DNA of 64,000 nucleotides from contig NZ_CP142396.1 in assembly GCF_035934735.1 (NCBI RefSeq), positions 248,001 to 312,000 on the forward strand, in the 5' to 3' direction. A program made the translations under genes and the position numbers. Below the pieces are notes generated by a model that made no database searches, was not told the DNA's origin, and worked only from the letters and a program-made list of their open reading frames with translations. Origin of the DNA: Sedimentibacter sp. MB31-C6. GTDB taxonomy: Bacteria; Bacillota; Clostridia; Tissierellales; Sedimentibacteraceae. How positions within the stretch are numbered: the first letter of the stretch is position 1; every line of letters begins with the position of its first letter. Shown piece after piece: positions 25,486 to 34,182 of the stretch.

Positions 25486-26148
25486 TCACTCCTTTTCTGG
25501 CTCTAATACTAAAATATCTTCTTTTATCCATGCAGCACAAAGATTAAGCCAATAACTGTAAAGGCCTTTGTTCTTTTCTTCTGACAATCTTGCATAATCT
25601 TCAACCCACTTGCTTAAATGTTCACTTAAAAACTGTCTCTCAAGATTTTGCCATCTTAGTGCATTTTTTTCTTCGCCCTTTTCCAACGAGCTTTCTTCTT
25701 CAGAAACAAGAAAAGTCATAAATGACATTTCATATGCTATATGATCAGGAAATGGTATATCCTGCAAAGACTTGAACATATTAAGCTTATGAAAATTAAA
25801 AGACACCATTTCATAGCATGCTTTCACATGGAAGGTTTCTTTTGTTTCCAATTTCCCAAACTTAATTTTCTTACCACTCTTAGATCTGTTTCTTATGGCA
25901 GATTCATAGGGTGGTATAAATGATGAAGAAGTGGGAACAAAAAACCTGTCATAGTATTCTTGTTCATATTTTTCTATATCAGACAACTCAATTGAAAATT
26001 CATTGCTGCTGTCCTCAATCAACTCTTTTAATACTTCTTGTCCCTCTTTCATTACTTGAAGAAGAGAATCTGTAGGAACATTAAGTAAACAATATGAAAG
26101 AAGTTCATATATTTTTTTTCTTTGTTTGCATATTGTTAATTGGTCCAT
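25486..26148 (-). CDS. TorD/DmsD-family molybdoenzyme chaperone
   Basis: 220 residues, all helical, no membrane segment. Family features: YELLSYCLLNVPTD near the N-terminus, YDRFFVPTSSSFIPPYESAIR in the middle (the usual Y-x-x-L-F-x-x-P-x-x-P-Y-E-S pattern) and PFPDHIAYEMSFMTFL later. Such proteins bind the Tat signal of one molybdoenzyme and hold the apoprotein until cofactor is inserted. It sits directly between the catalytic and Fe-S subunit genes, as expected. Confidence 0.9.
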   Translation of the reverse strand: MDQLTICKQRKKIYELLSYCLLNVPTDSLLQVMKEGQEVLKELIEDSSNEFSIELSDIEKYEQEYYDRFFVPTSSSFIPPYESAIRNRSKSGKKIKFGKLETKETFHVKACYEMVSFNFHKLNMFKSLQDIPFPDHIAYEMSFMTFLVSEEESSLEKGEEKNALRWQNLERQFLSEHLSKWVEDYARLSEEKNKGLYSYWLNLCAAWIKEDILVLEPEKE

Positions 26149-26174
26149 ATTTACCTCTTTCCATACTTAGATTG

Positions 26175-26203
26175 TCCATTCCGATTATAATAATCGGAAT
26201 GGA
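26175..26203. other. Intercistronic hairpin between reductase and chaperone genes
   Basis: A perfect 13-bp stem (TCCATTCCGATTA, arms 26175-26187 and 26191-26203) with a TAA loop, ten bases after the reductase stop. No T-tract follows on either strand, so it is more likely an mRNA-stabilising or processing element than a terminator. Confidence 0.65.
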
Positions 26204-26212
26204 TTGACTTTC

Positions 26213-29200
26213 TTAAAGCTTTTCTACTTTGTAAGCTCCACCATTTCTTGATGGTCCTCCTGTAGAAACCTCACTGAAACCGAAAATTCCTTCTATACTT
26301 GGGTCAGTTATACCGATTAAATGGAATCCATGTCCTCTTTCTGCATCTGACTGTTCTTTACCTTCGATTGTAAAGGATTTAGCTCCATATTCCCAATGTC
26401 CGTAACCATAAGCCACGCCAATTGTTCCTTTTGCAATACCTTCTCTTACAAGTGCTGTTCCTTCAAATTCTCCACCTGTAGCAGGGGTAACTTTTACTTT
26501 ATCGCCAGTAGAAATTCCTAAAGCTTTTGCATCTTCTGAATTCATTTCTACTTTGTTGCCTAAATTAATATCTTTTAAGCTGCTGCTGTTTGCAAGCATA
26601 CTTACACTTCTGAATTTTGGTTTATAGTTTGCTGCTTTAAATGGCCACTCTTCTTTAGCAAACACATCACTTACCAATTCTCCATTAAAGAATCTTTGTG
26701 GATTCCAAGCAGGAGTACCGTAAGCAAACTTTTCACCAGTTATAGAATTGTAGCTTGTTGCCAACTTTTCGTTATACAAAGAGAAGCACTTAGTATTTGC
26801 AAATACTCTGTTATCCCCATCAAAGCCTGCGCCATGGTCTTCAAATCTACCGCCTCTAGAAAGAAGATTCATAACTTTTTTCCACTCTTCTTCAGAGCCT
26901 AAAGCATCTTTCCAATTACTTGTTGCAGTTTCTAAATCCTGCATTTCTATTTCTTCATCAGAAATATCATCAACAGCTTCACCATCATATGCCAAATTTG
27001 CAACACCTTTTAAATAGAACTCATGAGCATCGTTAAAGTCATATTTATTGCCATCTACATCAGTGATTGCATCTTTTCCAAATCCTGGCACTCCTATAGC
27101 TTTAGCAACGTCTACCAAGAATACTTCATATGAAGCATGTCTGCCATCATCTAACTTCATTGATGCAGGCTCAACAACAGGCCATCTTAAGGTTGTTGCT
27201 TTACCTGAGAAGTTACCTTCTACGTTTGCTAGTCCCCAGCTTTCATAAGGTGTTGTATCAGGAACTATGTAGTCTGCCAAAGCAGTTGTTTCACCCATGT
27301 AACAATCCACTGAAATAAATAATGGAACTGTTTCAGGACTCTTTAATGTTTCTATTACTTCTTTTCTTGCTGCTGCTGGAAGAGCCAATAAAGGATTTGC
27401 CATCCAGTTCATAAATATTTTAACACTGTAAGGATATTTATTAATCATAGAGAATATCATCTGATTGTCAGAGCCTGAACCAACAGGATGCCAAGGCAAT
27501 CTGCTTGGATATGGATTGTCTCCTTTAGCAACTTTTAACTTGTATTCATCAGTACTTTCGTAGCTAACTCCAGCCCTGCTCAAAGACAAAGCTTTATTAG
27601 CAGGTTTTCCTTCAATTGTGCTAAGTTTGTAACGGGCACCATCTGTTAAACCCTTGTATGAGTATCTTCTTGGGAAAATACCACCTTTTTTATTCATGCT
27701 TCCTACAAATGTTGATAATACATTCACAATAAAAGCTAAATCTAATCCGTTAGATGTAGCTGTACCGCCTAATGTATCAACAGATGATTTCATTCCGTGA
27801 GAAGTAAAATCATCGGCTATTTCAATAATAGTATTTTTATCTATTCCACAATCTGCTGCATATTCATCTAAGGTGTGTTCATCAGCAGTTTCTTTTAATA
27901 TTACAAATGCTGTTTTCACTTTGATTCCTTTTACTGCTCCCACAAAATGAATATCTGCTTCTTTAACATCTTTTATAAATTTTGCATCTCCTGTAGCTTT
28001 GTCAATTGTCATGAAAGGTTCTTTTTCATCTTCAGGAACTATGAACCCAACATCTTCGGCTCTTAACATTTTTCCGTAATTCTTATGAGATTCATCAACA
28101 ATAACTAAGTGTGATGCATTACTCCATGAATTGTAGCCTTTTTCCTTAGCTGCCTCTAAATTAGGTGAGCTTAAATATTTTTCATCATACTTTTTGTTAT
28201 CAATTATATATTGAATCATAGCCATTCCAAATGCCCCATCAGTAGTTGGTACAATAGGAACCCACTTAGAATTTTTAAGCAATGGATTTACTGCTCCACC
28301 TACCATTACAGGATCCACCACTGTAATTTTTACATTCCCATCATTTAAAGCTTTAGCTGACTGACGAGCTATAGCCTGCATAGGCTTTCCACTGTGTCCC
28401 GGGAATGCTCCCATAAATAAAACATATTCTGCATTATTGATATCTGGTTTTCCACCATTAGTCGTTACCTGCTCCGCAGGTACTTTAGAGCCACCTCAGG
28501 AATAGCCGTGACCGTAATTATTAACGGTTCCGAATGCTCCCGAGAATCTTCCTGATATACTTCTTCCGTCTCCACGACCACCGTTCATAACCAATTGGTT
28601 TGAAACCGCACCTAAATCAGGTCTCTCAGGGTCAATAAGTGTTTGGTTGTCTCTTACTTTTCTAAACCCATCAATTGCATAATCTTCTCCTATATCACCG
28701 AAAAGATTTCCACCTTCAACAGTTTCATCAATTAATTCTTTCCATGAAATAGGTTTCCATTTACCTTCTCCACGTTTATCAGTTCTTTTTAATGGAACTG
28801 TTATACGCATTGGATCATAATAGCTTTCCAATGTTGCATTACCTCTTGCACATAATGTACCCCTATGGAGATTGCCGTTGTTCTTATAAGTACTAAAAGC
28901 TAAATACCCTGCAGTCAACGGATCCTTCATGCTTAGATGAGGCTCTGCGTTGTTTGGGTTATATGGATTTCCGTACACTCTCAGGATTTTACCTGTGGAC
29001 TTATCGATTTTAACACGATTACCACAGGAAGTATAACATCCCAAGCATGCACTGTTTCTCATTAAGATTGAAGGTTCAAACTTTACTTCACCTGTTGCCA
29101 AATCAATTACAGCCTCAGGCTTTTTGCCTCCAAATTCTTTTGCATCAGGAAAACTTTCTGGAACCGGAGTTTCTTCTTCCACTACTGCTGTCTTTTTATC

Positions 29201-29275
29201 ACAGCCTATGCTTAATCCCGTAAGAGATAAAGCTCCGGCGCTTCCTAATACTTTCAAAAAAGTTCTTCTTTTCAT
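26213..29275 (-). CDS. Selenocysteine-containing molybdopterin reductase, catalytic subunit (TtrA/SrdA/ArrA-like)
   Basis: One frame of 1020 residues read through an in-frame TGA at 28498-28496 (residue 260). The N-terminus is a Tat signal (KRRTFLKVLGSAGALSLTG) ending in SIGC. A [4Fe-4S] motif follows (CLGCYTSC at 77-84, fourth Cys in GTLCARG near 142), then the molybdopterin domains and, C-terminally, the dinucleotide-binding domain (NKVEMNSEDAKALGISTGDKV). The UGA lies in YGHGYS-UGA-GGSK, where this superfamily has Ser, Cys or Sec as metal ligand; 27 open codons link it to the long downstream frame. Length and the CLGCYTSCG...GNPYNP pattern suggest the tetrathionate/selenate/arsenate reductase branch. 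Substrate unknown. ATG at 29275 after AGAGGTGATAATCAAT. Confidence 0.88.
28463..28498 (-). promoter_or_regulatory. Selenocysteine UGA codon and candidate SECIS hairpin
   Basis: On the minus strand TGA (28498-28496) is followed by 13 bases, then TACCTGC-GGA-GCAGGTA, a perfect 7-bp stem with a GGA loop that starts 20 bases after the UGA. Bacterial SECIS elements are small hairpins close after the UGA, with a G at the start of a short apical loop. This one meets those rules. Confidence 0.8.
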
Positions 29276-29328
29276 ATTGATTATCACCTCTATTTTTTAA
29301 AAAAGTATTTTTGTCACTAAATTAACAA

Positions 29329-29345
29329 AGCAATTTATATGCCAA
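29329..29345 (-). promoter_or_regulatory. Sigma-54 (-24/-12) promoter of the reductase operon
   Basis: Minus-strand TTGGCATATAAATTGCT. The GG (-24) and GC (-12) are separated by exactly ten bases, the sigma-54 spacing. It lies 54 bases before the start codon, giving a short untranslated leader. The gene directly upstream encodes a sigma-54 activator. Confidence 0.85.
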
Positions 29346-29502
29346 TAGTTCTCATTCTGTATTACTTTTATTTATTTTTGACTCTAATATGGCTAATTTT
29401 CAACGTATAATTATTCCTAATTATTTTTCATGAATTAATTTTTTTCATATTTAAGTCCTTTAGTATTACTTTTTTTAAATATAGAGAATTTTTTTACGCC
29501 AT

Positions 29503-29650
29503 TTTGACAAATTTGTTTGTAATATAGACAAAAAAAATACAATATCTAAATTTAGATTTTGTATTTTTTGTTACTGTTAACCATAAAGAGAGAAGATGTA
29601 TGCCCCTACCTTCTCATGTCAAAATGTCAAACGCTATGTCACAATGACAT
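29503..29650. promoter_or_regulatory. Candidate enhancer sites (TGTCA/TGACA palindromes)
   Basis: ATGTCA-CAA-TGACAT (29636-29650) is a perfect 6-bp inverted repeat. ATGTCAAAATGTCAAA (about 29615-29630) and TTTTGACAAATTTG (from about 29503) carry the same half-site. They lie 160-310 bases upstream of the sigma-54 promoter, a range usable by an enhancer-binding activator. Confidence 0.35.
29532..29569. terminator. AT-rich hairpin downstream of the sigma-54 activator gene
   Basis: Arms 29532-29550 and 29551-29569 pair (AAAAAATACAA...TTGTATTTTTT) with one mismatch, with a T-run on the minus strand. Probably terminates the sensor operon about 80 bases after the activator's stop. The remaining 29288-29651 gap holds the promoter and palindromes listed separately. 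Confidence 0.55.
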
Positions 29651-29651
29651 G

Positions 29652-30974
29652 TTAGTTGTGTATATCATATTCAGCTATTTTTCTATAAAGAGTTCTTAAC
29701 CCTATTTTCAATATCTTAGCAGCTTCGGTTTTATTCCAACCTGTTCTAACAAGAACCTGTTCAATATGCTCTTTTTCCATATCCTCTAAAGATAAGCTTT
29801 TTACATTATTTTTATTGCTAATTTCTCCTGAGAAAAAATCAGGTGACATTATTTCTTCACCCTTTGAAAACAATATTCCTCTTTCTATTAAATTTGCCAA
29901 TTCCCTAACATTTCCCGGAAATTTATAATTTAATAAAAATCCTTCAGCTTCCTTGCTTAATTTTTTATTTGAATTGCTTTGTCTTAAAAAATGCTCTGCC
30001 AAATACAATTTGTCTTTTTCTCTGTCTCTAAGAGGAGGTACTTCTAGTTTTATAACACTTAGCCTATAATAAAAATCTTCTCTGAAGCTTCCGTCTTCTA
30101 TAGCCTGCTCTAAGTCTACATTTGTGGCAGTTACAACTCTTACATTGATTTTCTTTGTAGTTGTTCCACCTACGGGCCTTATTTCTCCCGTATCTAAAAA
30201 TCTAAGAAGTTTAACCTGCAGAAAAACATCCATATCTCCTATTTCGTCTAAAAACAAAGTTCCTTCATTTGCTAATTCCAATAAACCTTTTTTATCAGCA
30301 CCGGCTCCAGTGAATGCCCCCTTTACATAACCAAACAATTCACTTTCCAACAACTGGCTAGGAATTGCGCTGGCATTTATAGGGATAAACGGGTGCTGAG
30401 CACGGCAGCTGTTATAATGAAGAGAACTTGCTACCAACTCCTTGCCTGTTCCGCTTTCTCCCAAAATAAGAACAGGTAATGTACTATCAGCAACCTTTTC
30501 AATTCCATGTTTTAAATTGACAATAGGCTCGCTCACCCCAACTATATTGGGTCTACCGCTGGTTCTTTGAATTGTTTCAATTAGATTACTGTTATATTCT
30601 TTAAGCTTCTTTTTTTCTAATGCTTTTCCCAAAACCAATTCCAATTCAACCGGTTTTATGGGCTTAGTAAGGTAATCATAGGCTCCGTTTTTCATAGCCT
30701 TAATTGCAGAATCTACATCCGCATAACCTGTAAGCATAATTACTTCCATGTTTGGCTGAAACTTCTTTGTTTCTACTAAAAGTTCCAATCCATCCATTCC
30801 ATTCATTTTAATATCAAACAAACCTGCATCAAATTCTGAGTTTTCTATTATTTTTAAGGCTGCTAAGCCGGAATTGGCTGTTTCAACAATATAATTTTTT
30901 CTACTAAGCCTTTGCTGCAATATTTCAGTGAATTTTTCTTCATCATCTACCAATAAAATTCTATACTGTTCCAC
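29652..30974 (-). CDS. Sigma-54-dependent response regulator (NtrC family)
   Basis: 440 residues. The receiver (1-120) has LLVDDEEKF, the phospho-acceptor in AGLFDIKMNGMDGLELL and the Lys in YLTKPIKP. The AAA+ domain (about 140-370) has Walker A GESGTGKELVA, the sigma-54 contact loop KGAFTGA and Walker B GTLFLDEIGDM. A Fis-type helix-turn-helix ends the protein (GWNKTEAAKILKIGLRTLYRKIAEY). GTG start after AGAGGTGATGACAA. It is the likely activator of the reductase promoter at 29329-29345. Confidence 0.95.
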   Translation of the reverse strand: MEQYRILLVDDEEKFTEILQQRLSRKNYIVETANSGLAALKIIENSEFDAGLFDIKMNGMDGLELLVETKKFQPNMEVIMLTGYADVDSAIKAMKNGAYDYLTKPIKPVELELVLGKALEKKKLKEYNSNLIETIQRTSGRPNIVGVSEPIVNLKHGIEKVADSTLPVLILGESGTGKELVASSLHYNSCRAQHPFIPINASAIPSQLLESELFGYVKGAFTGAGADKKGLLELANEGTLFLDEIGDMDVFLQVKLLRFLDTGEIRPVGGTTTKKINVRVVTATNVDLEQAIEDGSFREDFYYRLSVIKLEVPPLRDREKDKLYLAEHFLRQSNSNKKLSKEAEGFLLNYKFPGNVRELANLIERGILFSKGEEIMSPDFFSGEISNKNNVKSLSLEDMEKEHIEQVLVRTGWNKTEAAKILKIGLRTLYRKIAEYDIHN

Positions 30975-30980
30975 TTGTCA

Positions 30981-32807
30981 TCACCTCTTTGATGTGGGTA
31001 TACAAACTTTTGCTTTCACACCTTTTTCATCATTATTTTTTAAATAGATATATCCTCCGTACCTTTCTACAATTGTTTGAATAATAGGAAGGCCCAGTCC
31101 TGTGCCGTTGCCAAGAGGCTTGGTTGTGAAAAAGGGGTCATAAATATGTTTGAAATCTTCCTCATTGATTCCTGTTCCTGTATCTATAATTTCAATGCAT
31201 ACCATATCATTGTTTTGATATAGCTTAATTGTTAATTTGCCTCCATTAGGCATTGCATGCAATGAATTTGTTGCTAAATTCAATATAACCTGCTGCATCT
31301 GGGATTCATCTGCCAATACACAGGGTACGGATTCATCCCAAGAAAGCTCTAATTCTATATTTTGTTTACTAATTGGATATTTGACTAATTTTAAAACTAT
31401 ATTTATTACATCAGGTATATAAACATTCTTTATCCTTGGCTCAACTTCTCTTGAAAAAGTTAATAAGCTTTGAACTATATCTGTGCACCTTTTTATTTGT
31501 TCCCTTATATTAAGCAAATAATCCTTAAACACACCTGAAGTTTTAAGTTCATTTACATCCTTGGTTTCCATTAACTCCAATAAATCATCTGCATAAAATC
31601 CTAAGATATTCATAGGATTATTAATCTCATGGGCAACTCCTGAAGCCAACAATCCCACTGAAGCTCTTTTTTCAGCTATGAGTGCTACCTTTTCATTTTC
31701 TCTTTTTATTTTAATTTCATTAATCATTATATTAAATGCTTCTATAACAAGACCTAGTTCATCCTTAGAACGATAAGGAATTTGATAATTTAAGTTTCCG
31801 TTTTGTACTGAGGATACTCCTTTTGACAATTCCTTTACAGGCCTGATTACCATGGAAACAATAAATGCTATCAGTACAATAATTATAACAATAATAATAA
31901 ATAATACAATTGTCAGTCTGAACATCATTGTCCAAAGAGCTGAATATGCATTTGATAGAGGCTGTTCAACAACAACCCCCCAACCCACCGTTGGAATTAA
32001 TCCATAAACGCCTAAAACCTCTTCTCCTGTATAAGACTTATAAGTTATTGATTTGAAATTATCGTAAATACTCGCATCAGAATCTTTTAATAAATTTTGT
32101 ACACTTTCACTGCCTAAAACATCCTGCTGTCTCAATACCTGGCTATAATCAGTGTGTCCTATCAAGTTTCCTTCCCTATCAACCAGCATAATGTAACTTC
32201 CATTAGGAAGTTCTAAGGATGACATTTCCTCCATAACCTTTCTTAAGCTGATTTTCCCTATAAATCCTCCGGCAAACTCCCTGTTTAAATATGATATAGG
32301 TACATAACAATCAAAAACAACCTGGTTATTATTATCAACTTCAGCGTTGTCTATATATAATTCTCCATTTTGCAATGCTAAAAGTTGGGGTTCTGCTACC
32401 TTATTAAGGTCCTTATCGGAATAAGCATAACGTTTTGATACTTTTGCTGTTTCTTGACCCTGATAAGATATAATTATCAATTCCTCTAAATGAGGAAAAT
32501 TTTTTAATACTCCATACATAAATTCTTCCTTTTTATTTTCATTATTAGAAAGGAAAAATTCCGAATTGGTTAAAGAAACAGTATCTAATGCAGTTTGCAA
32601 AGTAACAATCAAATCTGTAACCGTATGAGATACTCTCGAGGCTGCCAAAGCATGATGTTGATGAATAGATTTTTGTATTTCTTTTTTTAGCATTTCCATG
32701 TTGTATAAGCCGAATAGTATTATAGGAACAATGGAAATAACAGCTATCATGGCTATTAATCTTATTTTTATGCTGTTATACCACTCTATATTTGTCCATT
32801 TGTCCAT
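30981..32807 (-). CDS. Cache-domain sensor histidine kinase
   Basis: About 608 residues. One membrane helix near the N-terminus (IRLIAMIAVISIVPIILFGLY), an extracellular double-Cache region (about 45-290, with YIMLVDREGNLIGHTDYSQ), a second helix (LTIVLFIIIVIIIVLIAFIV), a HAMP domain, then HisKA (ASGVAHEINNPMNIL) and HATPase (LATNSLHAMPNGG, DTGTGI, GNGTGLGLPI) domains. It is encoded between the binding protein and the sigma-54 regulator. I prefer ATG 32807 after GAAAGGTG; an overlapping GTG at 32822 (GTGA with the upstream stop) is possible. Confidence 0.92.
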   Translation of the reverse strand: MDKWTNIEWYNSIKIRLIAMIAVISIVPIILFGLYNMEMLKKEIQKSIHQHHALAASRVSHTVTDLIVTLQTALDTVSLTNSEFFLSNNENKKEEFMYGVLKNFPHLEELIIISYQGQETAKVSKRYAYSDKDLNKVAEPQLLALQNGELYIDNAEVDNNNQVVFDCYVPISYLNREFAGGFIGKISLRKVMEEMSSLELPNGSYIMLVDREGNLIGHTDYSQVLRQQDVLGSESVQNLLKDSDASIYDNFKSITYKSYTGEEVLGVYGLIPTVGWGVVVEQPLSNAYSALWTMMFRLTIVLFIIIVIIIVLIAFIVSMVIRPVKELSKGVSSVQNGNLNYQIPYRSKDELGLVIEAFNIMINEIKIKRENEKVALIAEKRASVGLLASGVAHEINNPMNILGFYADDLLELMETKDVNELKTSGVFKDYLLNIREQIKRCTDIVQSLLTFSREVEPRIKNVYIPDVINIVLKLVKYPISKQNIELELSWDESVPCVLADESQMQQVILNLATNSLHAMPNGGKLTIKLYQNNDMVCIEIIDTGTGINEEDFKHIYDPFFTTKPLGNGTGLGLPIIQTIVERYGGYIYLKNNDEKGVKAKVCIPTSKR

Positions 32808-32818
32808 AGTAACACCTT

Positions 32819-33817
32819 TCACTGATATATAAAATGATCTACATAAGGCATTTCAGAAGCCTTAATATCTACGCCTATCTTTTTTGCAGTATCAACATTA
32901 ACATACAATTCTAATTTTTCTGGAGATTCAATAGGTATGATTTCGGGGTCTTGTCCCTTTAAAATATTTACCACAATTCTTGCAGCCTGAATTCCTTCAT
33001 TGTAATTGGTTCCTCCGTAAAAAGCTAATGCTCCTTTTTGAACGTGTTTGTTGGAAACAGCTATGAGAGGCAATTTATTTTCTATTGTAATATCTATTAT
33101 TTCTTCTATTACCGAATTAAATAATAAACTACACATTAGCATTACTCCGTCTGTTGACTTGCTTTTTTCATTTAAAATACTAAAAATTTCACTTTCCTCA
33201 GTAACGGGAATTATATCTAATTCAACATTATATATGTCAGCTGCATCATATAAATATTCAATACTTGCATCTATTGGCATATTTTTTGGATTATACAAAA
33301 CCAATACCTTTTTAACACTTGGAACTAATCTTTTTAAAAATTCAATTCTTTTACCAGACAGTTGCACATAATAACTGTCTATTCCGGTAAGATTACATGC
33401 TGGAGAAATACGATCCTCCACAAATCCTAACCCTACAGTGCATGCAACACCTATGAATGCAACAGGAGTTTGTGAATCTTGGGTAACCTTTTTTGCAGCT
33501 GTTGTTTCATCAATACCTAATGGTACTATTACATCAACTTTTTCATCTACTAATTCCTTAGCCATCCTCTCCAAGTCATCAAGATTTTCATTTGCATTTT
33601 TTATAATGATTTCTACATCTTCCTCATATAGACCATACTTTTTTAATCCTTCACGCATTCCTTCAACCTTATCCAATCTGCTTTCAATAAAAGTCAAAAC
33701 ACCAATTTTATAAATTTTGGTTTTTTTTTCATGAGCATTTGAGAATAAATTATTTATATTGGAAAGTAAAAAAGCTGATATTATGAGAACAGTTAGAATA
33801 ATCACATACTTTTTCAT
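32819..33817 (-). CDS. Orphan periplasmic binding protein (ABC_sub_bind type), probable sensor component
   Basis: 332 residues. An N-terminal signal-anchor (KYVIILTVLIISAFLLSNI) without a clear lipobox, then a two-lobed binding fold of the PF04392 kind: KIYKIGVLTFIESRLDKVEGMREGL, DVIVPLGIDETTAAKKVTQ, PVAFIGVACTVGLGFVE and AFYGGTNYNEGIQAARIVVNIL. Such proteins normally feed an ABC importer, but no permease or ATPase is adjacent. It is followed directly by the kinase and activator, so it probably presents a ligand to the kinase, as binding proteins do in Ttr, Arr and Aio regulation. Ligand unknown. Confidence 0.8.
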   Translation of the reverse strand: MKKYVIILTVLIISAFLLSNINNLFSNAHEKKTKIYKIGVLTFIESRLDKVEGMREGLKKYGLYEEDVEIIIKNANENLDDLERMAKELVDEKVDVIVPLGIDETTAAKKVTQDSQTPVAFIGVACTVGLGFVEDRISPACNLTGIDSYYVQLSGKRIEFLKRLVPSVKKVLVLYNPKNMPIDASIEYLYDAADIYNVELDIIPVTEESEIFSILNEKSKSTDGVMLMCSLLFNSVIEEIIDITIENKLPLIAVSNKHVQKGALAFYGGTNYNEGIQAARIVVNILKGQDPEIIPIESPEKLELYVNVDTAKKIGVDIKASEMPYVDHFIYQ

Positions 33818-33858
33818 AATTACCTCATATTTTTATATGAATTTTTTTATACATAATT

Positions 33859-33887
33859 AGTATATATTATATTTAATAAACATTCAA
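33859..33887 (-). promoter_or_regulatory. Sigma-A promoter of the sensor operon
   Basis: TTGAAT (complement of 33882-33887), a 17-base spacer and TATACT (complement of 33859-33864), about 42 bases before the binding-protein start codon. Confidence 0.55.
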
Positions 33888-33931
33888 TATATAAAATAAT
33901 TTAAGTTTCCCCATTTTCAATTTTTAAAAAC

Positions 33932-34132
33932 TTATGAAGCCACTAATTTAAAGTAGTTGAAGATATCAAATTGTTGTGATTTAATGTTTTTAGGTATAAA
34001 GCTTTGAATTCCAACTTTAGTTTTAACTAAAATGCTTTCTATAGCATAGCCAATGGCATAGTAAATAAACTTAGGAATGTCATAAATTCTCTTTGAACAT
34101 TCCTTAAGTTCTTTAAAAAATATACTATCAGC
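33932..34132 (-). pseudogene. Unrecognised 66-residue open stretch, possible gene remnant
   Basis: An open minus-strand frame between two stops with no ATG or ribosome site at its start: it contains KELKECSKRIYDIPKFIYYA and ends FDIFNYFKLVAS. It reads like coding sequence and is bounded upstream by a perfect 12-bp palindrome, so it may be the tail of a decayed mobile-element gene. I do not recognise the family. It fills most of the 365-base gap 33818-34182. Confidence 0.3.
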
Positions 34133-34141
34133 TCAAAATAA

Positions 34142-34172
34142 AATAAGTTCAGTACCTGGCACTGAACTTATT
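34142..34172. terminator. Palindrome after the ABC-2 permease gene
   Basis: Perfect 12-bp arms (AATAAGTTCAGT, 34142-34153 and 34161-34172) with a 7-base loop ACCTGGC, ten bases after the permease stop. It could terminate that operon. The GTTCAGTACCTGGCACTGAAC core resembles palindromes found at ends of small repeat elements. Confidence 0.5.
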
Positions 34173-34182
34173 AATATTATAA

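Noticed and set aside
26213-29287. Reductase gene read as two genes or a nonsense-mutated pseudogene
   Set aside because: The frames are in phase, nothing else is damaged, the TGA lies at the metal-ligand position and a SECIS-like hairpin follows at the right distance.
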